Source of the DNA: Paramarasmius palmivorus
Taxonomy: Eukaryota > Basidiomycota > Agaricomycetes > Agaricales > Marasmiaceae
NCBI GenBank assembly: GCA_037176845.1
Contig: JAYKXP010000107.1
Location: 1-64,000, forward strand
Length of the DNA: 64,000 bases
Direction of reading: 5' to 3'
The stretch's first letter is position 1; the number at the start of each line of letters is the position of its first letter. The notes beneath the pieces are model-generated. The model did not search any database and was not told the origin of the DNA. It saw only the letters and a list, made by a program, of their open reading frames with translations. Position numbers and translations under genes: made by a program. Below are positions 47,410-59,400 of the stretch, one piece after another.

Positions 47410-47670
47410 AGGAAAACGCGCTTTTGGGTTTGTTGAACGACGGCGGAAAGACGCCCAAAGGCGACGACATGTGAAGGTGACGGTGAAAATTGGTGACGGG
47501 GACAGTCGTAATATCACTGCCATGATGGTTTTGAGGAGTGTTGGGTGCTCTAGCGCGAATGGGAGTGCTGTCGAGGGTTCTGAGTCGGAAAGATGGATGG
47601 GTTTCCAACCTGCTCTATCCGTATTCCATCTTGCTGCTCCACAGTTTCAGGCTACGATAGCGCGCTTTTG
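47410..47670. repeat. Intergenic repeat, copy A
   Basis: Shares AACGCGCTTTTGGGTYTGTTGAACGAC, ATCACTGCCATG and ACGATAGCGCGCTTTTGA-type blocks with 33505-33790 and, more loosely, with 47740-48015. Confidence 0.55.
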
Positions 47671-47739
47671 AATATTCTCTGAGATGTATGGGAAGAGTGT
47701 GTGTAGGGATTGAGAATGAGAGAGTAGAAAACGGGTTAT

Positions 47740-48015
47740 AAAACACGCCTTTGAGTATAGCGAACGACATCGGGGAATGGTACCAAAACACCCAAAGTCA
47801 ACGACCTGGGAAGGCTTCAGTGAAGATTGATGCATTGATGGCGAAAGCAGTTGCTTTATCACTGCCATGGTGTCTTTGAGGTGTGTTGGGTGCGAAAGCA
47901 CGGAATGGGAGTGTCGTTGAGCTTTCTGGGAGTTGGATACCGGGCAGCGATTTTCAGTCTGCTCTAGCCGTACTCCGTCCTGCTGCTACACGGTCCGAGG
48001 CTACGATAGAGCGTA
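47740..48015. repeat. Intergenic repeat, copy B (tandem to copy A)
   Basis: Begins AAAACACGCCTTTGAGTATA and ends near CTACGATAGAGCGTATTTGG. Same block order as copy A and as the single copy in unit 3 (33505-33790). Confidence 0.55.
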
Positions 48016-48209
48016 TTTGGATATCGAATTCTCGGCTGAGGTCGATGTTGAGGAGAAGGGCGTAGAGAGCGCTGAGAAGAGTAGCGGAAAAACAAGCTTC
48101 CGCATCAGTGAAACTATTAAGCGCCCTAGCACCGGTTGGTCCATAACTGTCATGCCAGGCAAGTAGATGCTCAAGCTCATCGCGAATAACCCAGTCTTAC
48201 CGCTTTTCA

Positions 48210-49931
48210 GTGAACCCATTGCTCTGTGATAGGTGTAACTTGAACAACTACTTCATTCCGAATCCGGAACTACATCGATATCCAAAAGATCTTTCAGAAA
48301 CATTACGATTCAATGGCGTCCCTAGCGATACAGACGCGTCAAAAACCACCTTATTCCTACGAGACGTGGAGACCGAACTACAGCGTTACGACGAAGAGCT
48401 GTCTCGCCTCCGATTATTATCACAACAACTCGAAATACAACGGAAGGAGCTTCTCAAAAAAGCTGTCCAGCATCGTAGCTGGTTATCTCCCATCCGCAAA
48501 CTTCCCGTGGAGATCCTGCAGACGATTTTCCTTTACACCTGTCCCACAAATTCGTCCCATAGTCTCGTTATAGACTCAGACAAAGCATTTCGTGATGCCC
48601 CGGCATACAAGCTGTCTTGTGTCTCGTTTCATTGGAAAACCATCGCCAGCGGACTACCCCGACTTTGGTCTTCCCTTAAAGTCGATATCTTCGAGCTCGA
48701 TACAGATCCCAGATCCCTACTCCAACTCTACCTCGATAATTCCAGGAATCAGCCTTTGAACCTCGAAATCAGCTGTCACAAATATGGCATCGCACTCGGC
48801 GATAATCGCAATTTGAAGGATAGGCTGGGTAAATACGGGTTTCGAATCCTCAACATGTTGTTTGAGCATATTCATCGATGCGAGATTCTTTCGCTTGACA
48901 TCGAAGGCGAGGAGAGCAAGTTGATAGAGATGGTTGGAGCTGGAGCTGGAGGCTCCGTATTGTCCATGCCAAACCTACATACCCTTACAACCAAATTGGA
49001 CGATATTCACCGCGCAGGCCACTCGTTCTGGGAGAGCGTTCGGGATAACTCTCCCAATCTCAACGTCATCAGGTCGGGGAGATTGCTGGGCATCGATCTC
49101 ATCCGATACGAGAACCTGACTGTGTTGGCTGTTGACTGGGCATACGATGCCTTTACAGACCAGATTTTTCGGGTCATCGAACGTTGTATAAACATTCGAT
49201 CATTGTCATTGCACGAGGTTCTTGTCCGCGAAGATCCCGGGCTCGGCCAACCTGTCATACTTGGATCTCTTGAAGAGTTGACTATCACGTTCGCCGAGGC
49301 ATCACACCACATTTACACCCTTTTCAACAATATAACGGTACCTTCTCTCAAATCACTTAGCATCAGCGGTGGGGAGACAGCGTTTGGTACTCAGGACGGG
49401 GTTCCGTGGATATGGTCTCCAGCGTCATTGGTGGCCATGTTTCAACGTTCGGGCTGCGCGGTTCAAGAGCTGGTGCTGCAAGTCCCAGATAACATGCTGG
49501 ATTCGGAGTTTTGCGAAGTCCTAGAGTCATGCTCGACTCTGACTCGCCTGACAGTCAGCTTGAGAAGAAGCATGCAAGGGCGAGAGACGTTCGCATATCG
49601 GCTTCTTCACAGACTGCAGCACGGAGTTCTTGGACAACATCTAGAACAGCTCTCCGTCAATGAAAAGGATGCCCAATTGGATTTCCAGGATGCACTGGAC
49701 ATTCTCGACATGGTGGAATCAAGAAGTCGTGTATCTGAATCCCGGAGGATCGCCGTTCTTCAGACCGTCCGTATTGAACTCGCACGACTTGCTGGGAATA
49801 CCGGCCTAGAGTCAACACTGGAAGAGAGGCGGCGGAAACTAGAGCAAGAGGGCATTCATGTCGCCATTGTTCCGATTTTCCCATCGGACGATGTCCTGAC
49901 ATCACTTTCGCAGAGCTGGGATGATATATAA
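48210..49931 (+). CDS. F-box domain protein (single exon)
   Basis: Protein of 573 aa, probably the substrate-recognition part of an SCF ubiquitin ligase. An N-terminal CDRC pair (residues 6-9) is followed by a coiled coil (about 47-88, FLRDVETELQRYDEEL) and an F-box-like segment (about 93-145) starting SPIRKLPVEILQTIFLYTC and including KLSCVSFHWKTIASGLPRLW. The rest is leucine-rich, in a loosely repeated pattern (for example LEELTITFAEA, LKSLSISGG), like the degenerate LRRs of mushroom F-box proteins. This CxxC, coiled-coil, F-box layout is very common in Agaricomycetes and usually intronless. The start is the first ATG giving the conserved CxxC. The substrate is unknown. It directly follows the end of the duplicated array. 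Confidence 0.88.
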   Translation: MNPLLCDRCNLNNYFIPNPELHRYPKDLSETLRFNGVPSDTDASKTTLFLRDVETELQRYDEELSRLRLLSQQLEIQRKELLKKAVQHRSWLSPIRKLPVEILQTIFLYTCPTNSSHSLVIDSDKAFRDAPAYKLSCVSFHWKTIASGLPRLWSSLKVDIFELDTDPRSLLQLYLDNSRNQPLNLEISCHKYGIALGDNRNLKDRLGKYGFRILNMLFEHIHRCEILSLDIEGEESKLIEMVGAGAGGSVLSMPNLHTLTTKLDDIHRAGHSFWESVRDNSPNLNVIRSGRLLGIDLIRYENLTVLAVDWAYDAFTDQIFRVIERCINIRSLSLHEVLVREDPGLGQPVILGSLEELTITFAEASHHIYTLFNNITVPSLKSLSISGGETAFGTQDGVPWIWSPASLVAMFQRSGCAVQELVLQVPDNMLDSEFCEVLESCSTLTRLTVSLRRSMQGRETFAYRLLHRLQHGVLGQHLEQLSVNEKDAQLDFQDALDILDMVESRSRVSESRRIAVLQTVRIELARLAGNTGLESTLEERRRKLEQEGIHVAIVPIFPSDDVLTSLSQSWDDI

Positions 49932-49989
49932 GTGCGGTCTAAAAGTAGGTAGCGTATTACATGAGTGGGGTGTAATGTCGTGAATACAC

Positions 49990-52186
49990 CTATGGTAGAG
50001 GTGAGGTAGATTGCCCATTACCAACTAGGTTTGAATTTTTTGGCTTTATGATCAACCCAGCAAGCCGTTTTGATAAGGGTCTCTCTCCGACGAAAAAGAA
50101 GCCAACGACCGATGCGAAGAAGACCCATCCTACGTTAACGAAGCAAAGGGTGGACCATCCCTCTTCGACACCGTCGTAGATCTGATCAAAGATCAAAGAT
50201 TGAGTGACAACTTTGGAAGGATTCATAAAGATGAAATACCTGGCCACCCATTACCGGTCCAACTGAAAGGAATCAAGATTAAATTGGCTTTATATCGGGA
50301 AAGTTGAGTATGGCGAAACTAACCTGTGGATCCCATCCCATATGCAAGATTGAACGCGGCATAAACATGTGCATCTAAGTGAACGCCCTTTGAGTTCAAC
50401 TCATACCGAGCGGCCGTTACTTCAAGTTCACGTACATCCAATCCCCTCGATGTGCCTCGCAACATCAGCGAGTTCAGCAGTAAAAGGGGCAAGTGTTGAG
50501 TTCAAGAAGAAAACTTGTAGAGAAAATTAGCTTGGACTCGGATAAAACATTTACGATTCCAACTTACATTCCAAGGCGAAAGAGGTTATAAAAAGACCAA
50601 GGTTATTTATTGTAAGTAGACACCACCAGGGGATCGACAGCAAGAAGCTCGTCGCCGCAATAGGAGGTGCACCAAACTTGTCGGTCAGATATCCAGCGAT
50701 AGCGGAAGCTAAGTATACCGGTAAAAGTTGAGATGATGATTACGCTTCGGGATAATAGCACACTCACCAGGAAAGGTCGGAACGACGGCAGCTACAAAGA
50801 CGAGACCAACCTTGGCAGAATCAAAGTTCCACACATCTTTCATGTGAACAGGAAGTGCGGGTTCGAATGCGGTGTGAACCGCTCTATAATCACGATCTTA
50901 GTGGGATACGAAAGCTGAGTAGGTGATGAAGAAGTTCCGCACCCGTATACGAAGAAACAGACCACTGTCGCCATAGCTCGACTTGATTTGAGTAACTTGA
51001 TGAGGACTGCAACTAGAGATAACTGGGGAGTGGCAGCTGCATCACCCGTAATTGTTTCCTTTTCGTTGATAGCTTGCGGGCCCTCTCTGCTGCGTATACT
51101 TGCCCGGCGATCATGTTCTTCAATCGCCGTGGAGCTTCCTTCCTGTGGAGGTCTAGGCGTGTCTTCCTCTTGAACATCGGTTGACGATAAGTTGCTTTCA
51201 GGTGTTTCAGGAAGAATAACGCTCTGAGGGTCGAAACCCCATTCCAGCGCATCTTTACGCTCGATGACAATAAGTCGGGCAACCAGGTCGATAACAGCCC
51301 CGATTATTCCAAAGATACAAACGCCGCGGAAACCGAAACGTTCGTATAACGCACCTCCAAGTGGAGGACCTAGTAAGAAGCTATAGTAAACCTGTTAGGG
51401 GGAGGCGAGAGAGCGTTCCAAAGATGAGAGATCTTACCCAATAGACATCCCCGACATGGCAAATCCTAACTGCCCTAGTGAAAATAGCATGAAAGAGAAG
51501 TCTGGGCGAAACGAGAACAATCTTACTGCCGGTAATTCTTTCTGGAGTCGTATCACATCTAGGATTCATGTTGTTAGGTTTATACCAATGGCATTATATA
51601 GATGACTTACAATAGAGCCAGGCCCACGACCCAAACCATAGTTGACCCTATTCCCTGCAATGCCCGAGCAACTACCATGACCCAATATGTAGGAGCTTCC
51701 ATAAGCATTATAATGGACCCAATCAGAAGGAAGATTCCTAAAAGTAAGGGCCATTGTCGTGCATTATAGCGCTCTGAAAGCATGGCCGTAGGGAAGGTCG
51801 CTATAGGTAAACTTGAGAATCTGGACGCGTTTCGGACATGATGATAACGAGCGACTGACTGAGGGCTAAACCTGCTGACTGCTGGAAGATCAGATACTAC
51901 ATCTCCACAAGATGGAGGAATACGCACGTAACCGAAGAGCAGCCATCCTGTAAGACTCGATACATTATCGTAGCCAAGTCTTTCCAACTGAAAAGGCATG
52001 ACTGGTACCACGATGGAATATACTAACAAATCCACTGCGATTCCTGTGAGACTTCGAGGTCAGAAACGTGCTATCGTCCTTAGAAAATATCTAATTACCG
52101 AGCCACACGACGAATGTCACATAGACATATCCTGCCCTCCATCGTAAGCCAGCCGGTGGTTGATCTCCTGAAGAAAATATGCCCAT
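49990..52186 (-). CDS. Major facilitator superfamily transporter
   Basis: Multi-exon gene starting MGIFSSGDQPPAGLRW at 52186. Exon 1 ends VYVTFVVWLG, and exon 2 continues AVDLLVYSIVVPVMPFQLER. Further exons give LLFGY, then SAGLAL, then SERYNARQWPLLLGIFLLIG and ARALQGIGSTMVWVVGLALL (helix 5 region), FLLGPPLGGALYERFGFRG, and a hydrophilic central loop rich in Ser/Thr/Glu (about 51000-51280). Then come the second bundle (for example GLVFVAAVVPTFPASAIAGY and LTDKFGAPPI) and a last helix WVFFASVVGFFFVGERPLSK ending at 49990. The pattern fits a 12-helix DHA1-like proton antiporter or vesicular-amine-transporter-like permease of the plasma or organelle membrane. The substrate cannot be predicted. 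Exon borders are approximate. Confidence 0.85.
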
Positions 52187-52711
52187 CTTCAGTGCTGGGT
52201 GATGAACCAAGGAAAGTGGGGTGAGCGGCTGAGCCTGACAGGAATTTATTTATCTATGTACTTACCCCGAATACTGACTCATGCTATAAGAATGATGATG
52301 GAAGCCGAGGTTTGTCTTGGAGGGCTCAAGCCTCGATCGCGTGCATATCCCAAGTCCGGAGACATGTCAGTTGGAATGAAAATCGAATCGTCGAAATTAC
52401 AGGCTGAGATGAAGAATAAATGACCGTGAAGTCAAGGACGAGGCCTTGAGGTTGTTGCACATGGGAGTTAAAAGGCACGGAGCTTGGCCGCCGAGCAGAG
52501 TCCGAGTCCGAGTCCGAACTTGTGATCACGTTTTCGCAGCCGCAAGGCAAACGTAAAAGACCACCGCTTCGGTTTTTCTACAACCCGCGACGCGTGCATC
52601 ACGGAATATGACTGCAGCCTGAGCCAATCTGATTTGCCCCCTGCACAAAGGTAACCCTATCATACGTATTGGTAATTTGGTTGGTAAATTGGCTGCTACT
52701 TTCCAACACTC
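52187..52711. other. Intergenic region between MFS transporter and S53 protease
   Basis: Holds the promoter of the transporter and the 3' UTR of the protease, which are transcribed head to tail on the minus strand. No gene is seen. Confidence 0.5.
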
Positions 52712-55328
52712 TCAAGGCAATTCGAGCCATTTTCTAAGCAGGGTCCGAAACTTGGGTGTTCCCAATCCAGTTACGGGGTCCCATCCTACTTCAGCACCAA
52801 AACCAGTGGTACCACAGCCAGGATTCCTTCCTGCTGTTATATCGTTGAAGGCCGAACGAAACTTGGAAGAATAAATCTACAAACGGTCGTCAGGAAGAGG
52901 AAAAAACATTCAGCAAGGCCACATACTACAGGATTAATGAATCCGATAGGCTTCTTACCCATGGTGATGCGAGCATCGTTGATCATGGTGAGCATCGCAC
53001 CAATGACCGGAGCAGAAGCAGAAGTTCCAGAAACTCTACTGAAGATGCCATTGGACTGGGGAGGTTGGTCAACAAACAGCACGCGACCCCAACAACGCGA
53101 TACTAACCGCTATAACATACTTTGCTCTAGTATGTCGAGATAACTTGAACGAAGAGGCCGCGGAACTCGAAAGATGACTTACCCGTTCGCAGAAAGATCC
53201 GGGAATGCACGACTCTAGTCAGGCCGTAGGTCAGTAGTACTGGCAGAAGAGTACCAGAGGAATACTCACCTTGCCTGAGGAATTCCAGACATCGCTTGAG
53301 AAGGGTAAAGATGACTGATGAGAATCCAAATAAGCAGAGACTGCTTTCCGTTGATACTCTGGCATAGTAAAATGGTTGCTGAATCCTCCACCGCTGTATA
53401 TTCCCGTCTCGCAAGCGATCTCGGGTTCGCTGATGTTCGCGCCGGTTTTCATCTGCGTTGCACCCACAGCCGTAATAAACGGACATCCAACTGGGAACCC
53501 AGGAGAGAAGGTAACGCCTACGTCGCTTTCCGAGCCTGTTTATGAGATTAAGTCGTTTGAGTAGAAGAAGTGCACGGTTATACAAACCATTAGGATCTAA
53601 GCAGAAGCCTCCATCCCCTTGACTTTCCTCAATAAACTGTTCAGACAAATTAGCGGATAATTCACCAGCTACACCATTGTCCCCTGAAGAGAACAGAATG
53701 GTCACGCCCATGAGTCCAAGCTTTCCGTACTCGTCGCATTGACGAGTAGTATAAGCAGCGTAAAGGTCAGCCTCGTTGTACCCGTACGATGTGGATATGA
53801 CGTTGGCTGGTTTTACAGTTCCGCAAGCATTGGTCCCTGAGAAAGATAGTCAGGCTACGTGTTCTAAGTAAGAAAAGAACCATACCTGAATAGCCTCCTT
53901 CAACTTCTGTATCGGGATAGATTCCGTCTTGAACCGGGTCATCGCCGCCTTCAAATTTATAGCTAGGCCTTCAACATAGTAGTGAGGTATACTACGTCAA
54001 TGCTTACCTTGATAGGTACAGAAAGAACCATCCAGCGCGTCCAAGAAGTTGTTAAAAGAAGCACCTGTGTTTGAGCGAGAATGATCATTGCAATTAACGT
54101 TGCAAATGAGAAGAGCAACTTACCTAGGTAGATATCACCGACCTGGTACAAAGTGACATTCTGTTTCTTTGTCACTAGTGCCATGGCATACTGAAGATCC
54201 ATATTTGACTCTACGTTGTAGGCAAAGTCTTGAAATGCCCTTTGTGGGAAGCCTTATGTTGCGTCAAAGAGCGGGAGAATGCATACCTGATGGAAGGCGA
54301 CTTACCCCCATCGATGGACTGTAGGATAGGAGTCAGTCCGACAAGATCTTTCGTGTAGGCACGGAAAAACAAATCCAAATCTTCTTGAAGATAAGCCTGA
54401 GGTGTGTATTCAACTGACAGGGGTAGGAGACCGGTCAGAAGCGCACTCGAAGGTATAAATATAGCTTACCGATTCCAAAGCTGTTATTTATAAATATAGC
54501 TTACCGATTCCAAAGCTGTTATTTTCTGTAGACTGAGGTGTATAGTGGATACCGTACAGCTCTTTAAGGCAAGCCGGGGAGATCTGATCATGACAGTACT
54601 CTAAGCCGTGATATAGGGTTTGGACATTACTGTGATAGACCGGATGTACAGAATCTGCACCGGTCTGGCCGTTCTGTTTACTAGGCAGGCGACTTCGACT
54701 CTTCAGAACCGAATTAAAATGGACCGTCGGAGTGACGACTTGTACGTGTGGAATAACGTTCTGTGGGAGGTGGTACGAGGTACACGCTTTGTTATGTATA
54801 CGTGAGACAACGAAACGACTCGAGTCAGTGAATGCCCGTACCTATTTGCTGAGTACCATCTTCGTGGGTGTAGATGTGGTATTCTGTCTTCATTAACTTT
54901 TCGGCTTCTTCGACAGTAACGTTGAGTTCTACCCATCCTCTAGAACGCGAGATTTGAATTCGGTCGGCCGTGATGCCACCGTGCATCGTTAACCAGCTTT
55001 CTATGACCCGAAAGGTCTCCGTGGTAGGCGCGAATGTATTAGCTACCTTCTCCGGACTCCAATGTTTGCCGTAGTCAGGAGAATCGGGATGCGATACGGC
55101 GTGAAGGAACTCCTCTTTCCTGTCCGTATTAGATTGCTTGAGACCAAAACGAAGAGGTAGAATATCTGTCGACTCTAGTCTTCCTCTTCGGTGGTGAGAC
55201 CAGCCACGCGGAAGATGTGTCCTTTTTTCGTGCACCATGTAAGGAGATATGGTGCCGTCAGCGGCGTAGACATGAATCCATGCGCATAACAGTGCAAGGA
55301 TAGCAGTGAAACGCGTCGTGAGGAGCAT
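52712..55328 (-). CDS. Secreted sedolisin-family serine-carboxyl peptidase (S53, tripeptidyl-peptidase-like)
   Basis: Starts [17 protein letters not shown], a signal peptide cleaved probably near VYAADG. A pro-kumamolisin domain follows ([37 protein letters not shown]). Many small exons then give the catalytic domain: [40 protein letters not shown] with the catalytic Glu and Asp, [30 protein letters not shown] with the oxyanion Asp, and [16 protein letters not shown]. Next are SGGGFSNHF, the nucleophile Ser in [14 protein letters not shown], and the calcium-binding end [17 protein letters not shown] followed by [13 protein letters not shown]. All catalytic residues are present. It acts outside the cell at acid pH in protein degradation, by family knowledge. 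A 35-bp tandem duplication covers one splice donor (see 54454-54523). Confidence 0.9.
54454..54523. repeat. 35-bp tandem duplication across a splice donor of the S53 gene
   Basis: TATAAATATAGCTTACCGAT and the following CCAAAGCTGTTAT occur twice in succession (54454-54487 and 54489-54522). On the minus strand each copy contains the exon end AACAGCTTTGGAATCG followed by GTAAGC, so two identical donors lie 35 bp apart. Confidence 0.9.
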
Positions 55329-56425
55329 GGCAACAAGGGAACGAGAGGGGAAGAGACGAGGAACGGTGAAGTTTTCGAGTTCGAAAGAAAATAGTGTACC
55401 GAGGTTATGGTGTCCGGTAAACCATCTTTATATCGAAAACCTCGAGGCTGGCGGCGGCGGTGCGAATCTAAAAGCGAAAGCATCGTGAATCTAGTGAAGG
55501 TAATCGAATGTTCACAAACTCTCACTTTTACCCGATGGTCCTTTCCTGAAAACCGTTCAAGCAAAGTGCCAGACCGTTTCCCAACCCGTGCAAAAATTTA
55601 AGGGAGTAGGAACAGCTATCCTATGTTTCTTCCTTGCGCATTGGGTTCTTCAGACGCGGATGGATATATTCCTCGGCGGTGCAGTCGAGGAGAAGCATTC
55701 CCCGTGTTGATTTTCTTGAGGTCATTCGATTTTCGCCAGCAAATCGGTTAAGCCAGGGGCCCGCACAATCCTGCACAACGACATCAACTGCAAAGGTTTC
55801 TGATTCCAAGACGAGACCCACCTAGATAACCTGATGCATATAGAAAGCCGACCAGCAAGTCAGAGGAGGATGCAATAGGACGGCACATCATGCATGATGG
55901 TTCATGTCAAGGGGACGCCTGGGCGCCAAAGCACTTCGGCCTCTTGACGACGCAGATTTTTGTATTACATTATTCTTCGATTCGTGTTTATACAGGATTT
56001 TGGAATAAAACGAGGGTAGAGTGCGATATCCGATAGAAAACACTAATCGATTAAAAGGGGAAAATCTATGCTGATAGTGTTGCTTCGAGAACATGGACCG
56101 ACACCATCCAGTCGAACGAAGTATTATCCGATCGATGAGCAATGCATTTCGAAGAACGGTAAGCAACACATGGTGTCGATCCGCAATAATAAACCAAAAC
56201 GTGCAAGGAATGGCTGGGTATTGTTGAGCAATGACAGGAATAATAAGTCCAACGAGGGATGCATAATGTAGAGTTCGATAAAGAGTCGCGGGAGATGCAT
56301 ACAAATGATTGATTTAACTTTTGACAAGGGTTGTACCCATATGAATAGCAAAGCAATAGGACAGAGGGAGAAAAATGCAACCTGAAAGTGAAAAACGACC
56401 ATTATTCAATCTATACCAGAACGAT
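55329..56425. other. Intergenic region between S53 protease and PX kinase
   Basis: Contains the protease promoter and the 3' UTR of the kinase. A minus-strand open frame of 66 codons (55621-55821) has no recognisable domain and no supporting exon context. I do not call a gene. Confidence 0.4.
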
Positions 56426-59400
56426 TTATGATGTCGGCTGGCGAGGTGACGGTGAGAAGATGGAGAACATTTTCTCGGCGTTCTCCTTGTACTTCTTGAG
56501 CTTCTTGTTCTTTTGCTCTGGTTCCTTATTCGTATCCGCCACCGCATCACCATTGCCAGAGTTGTCAGATGACTGGCTTCGAGCACCCATCGAGAGTGCA
56601 GATTCTTTGGATTTTAATGAGGGTGTGACAGGCAACGTACTCGACGTTGATGATGAGTTGAGCATCCCAGAACTGGATCTCGTCGACAACGTTGCCGACG
56701 TGGAGTATGATAATGATTTGGCCGACTTGCCAGAGAACGACGATGGCGGAGCTGCTGGTGACTTTGGCCGCAGGAATTGTCTTGGGTGCTTCTTGAATGT
56801 GAGGCCTGCGTTACGACCTCTGCGCACTGAAGGGCTGGGAGAGTCACCCGATTCCGAGGGCGTCACCTCTGAGTCTTTGGACATACCAGAAGCGGATCGT
56901 GGAACCGAGGCGCGCTGTGGCGTTGATGCCTTCCTGCTGAAAACGGCAAGGCGATACTTGTCCACCACGCCACGAGCAAACAGACTAGTACCTTGTTTGC
57001 CGTTTCGATCTTCACCGTCATCGTCCATTTCGACAAAGTCCCAATCGTCATCCTCGTCATCGCGTTCGGTAGCCTCTGCGTCTTCGCCTGCATCGGAGAG
57101 GTAGCGATCCAAAGCTGGAATACCAGACCTTTCTTTCCGCCGGACATTCCGATTCGCTTTTGGTGGCAACAGGCCCTTTGGTGGAACTGTAGGTTTGGTC
57201 TCCACGGGTTTGGTCTTGACGTCCTTCTCTGGAGTGGCTGGAGGTGCAGCAGAAGTTGGAGTAGTGGTGGAAGGTGCAGGAGCTGTCGGCACGCTCTCCA
57301 GCGGCGTGGGCTCCTCTTTGCTCTTGCGTGAGGGTGTTTCCTCTTTGACAATGATCGTAGCTGGTTCCGCAGGTAGCGCCTCGGGTGCAACCTCGTCCGG
57401 TATTTCAGCAACATCCTTTGGAGGTATGGCGGGCGTAGCAGCATCTGGCGTTGACTCGGCTTCGGGCGGTAAAACAACGGGACGTGCTTCTGGTGTCTTT
57501 GGCTCTGCGACCTCATCCTCAACAACTGGCTTGGTGACCTCTGGCTCGAGACCTGAGAGGTTTTCAAGACCACTGAGGACATCACCATTAGTATGAATGC
57601 TTTCCTCTTCCTCCTCATCCGTCACTTCTTCCTCGCTCGAATCCTCCTCGTCATCCAAGATCACCGAATGTCGACCCTTGAACGAGTACCCATCAAACAC
57701 ATCCACAGATTCCTCTTCTTCCTGTGGAGGTTGATTAGGCTGCGGTCGAAGGGAAGAGCTGCGCGACTGAGACGGTGTAGTGTTGGACTCTTCGCCATCC
57801 GTTCGATCAGTATCAGTGTTTTGACCCTGATCCTGGTCAGTCTCGCTGTTTTCGTCAATGTATTCGTCTAGTACAGGCTCCATGTCCAAGAACGTGTCGT
57901 CGAAGTTTTGAGTGTCGCCTTGGACTGAAGGGTCAATCGGAGGAATATACGGGGCTATTGTGGCATGTCAAAACAATTATCTCAATGAGACGTAGGCACA
58001 ACATACGGATGTAGCGTTTGTAATAGACGTGTGACCAGTCACTGCAATCGGTACACTTTCAGAAAAAGCTGACAGACCACTTAGAACATTCACTCACATC
58101 ATAGAGAAGTAAGGATGTCGTTTGATCCTCGGCTCGCATAGTCTAAGTGCAGGATTCCGTTGCAAAAGCTAGCCAACAAACTTTGTCAACGAGATGCACG
58201 CGAATAACGAAACAACACGTACTCCTCGGATCAAGCTCTTAGTATCCTGGTCAAGTGCCCTGTCATCTGGGAACTGAAGCTCATCTTGCAGTACCCTGAC
58301 ATACATATCAGAATGATTGTTGGCCCAGAATGGTGTCTATACAAATGAGTCATGGTCAGGGGGGCATATCCTTAACCAAAGATTGAGGACTCACGATTCC
58401 GGTCAACATCTCAAACAACATCGTACCAAAACTCCACCAATCCACCTCGTAGCTGTATGGCAAGCCTTGAATGACCTCCGGAGCCAAATACTCCGCCGTC
58501 CCACAAAACGTACTAGTCATATCCGACTGCGTAGGATTGCTAACAGCCAGATCGACTCCATTCGTCCCTTTCATCCACGGAGGCTGCGTGTTCTCATGGT
58601 CTCGTGTCCCAGAAGGCGTAGACGGAGCCGTAGTCGCACTAGTTCGTCTAGGGAACTCCTTCGACAATCCAAAGTCGGTAAGCACAATATGTCCATCTCC
58701 GCCAATGAGAATGTTCTCCGGTTTGAGATCCCGGTAAATGACACCGGCCGCGTGCAAACCTTCAACACCTTCGACTATTTCGGCTGCGTAGAAGCGGGCT
58801 CGGTCTCGGCCCAGACGTCCCCAACGTGCCAGTTGAGTGGCAAGGTCACCGCCTGGATGGAAATCCTGGGGACGAAAAGTCAGTCCCCAACGTAGGAGAC
58901 AGATACAGTGAGCAACTTACCATAACCAAGAAAAGGTTCTCCTTATCGTGGAAACTCCACCACAGTTTGACAACGAACGGATCTCTCTCCTTCCCGTCAC
59001 CCGGACCATTCGCCATCCGTTTCAACACCGCCTGTTCCGTGAGGGTATGCTGAAGCTCCTGATGCGCCAACACATGCCTCTTCGTGATCGCCTTCATAGC
59101 ATACAAATCCTCCGTAGCTTTATGCCTCACAAGCAAAACCTTACCCGCGCACCCCTTTCCCAGAACCCTCAGCATCTCAAAGTCAGTCACACCGACCTTC
59201 CTCGAGGACTTCTTCTTCTCCTTGAGCGCAGCATCGGAATCATTGCGCTTTTTCCTCCGCGAACGCCGCTGGCTGTTATGCGTACTCGAGTCATCTTCCG
59301 TCTCGGTTTGGGATGTGGATGACATGCCTGATTCCCTGTTGGTGGATGTGGCGGAGGAGAGGAAGGCACGTGAAATTCGCTTGTCGGGGTCGGCTGATTG

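Larger units (their letters stand above)
44647..48130. other. Downstream flank of unit 4
   Basis: Collinear with 29814-34130 but shorter. It contains the exon-like GYGALVTGPFVLILLG piece (minus strand, near 45170-45215) and the pair of repeats at 47410-48030. No intact gene is supported. Confidence 0.4.

Noticed and set aside
55621..55821. 66-codon minus-strand frame between the protease and the kinase
   Set aside because: Short, with no recognisable family, splice context or conserved neighbour; might be real but cannot be supported.
57195..57596. 133-codon Gly/Ser/Val-rich plus-strand frame
   Set aside because: Antisense shadow of the Thr/Pro/Glu-rich kinase tail.
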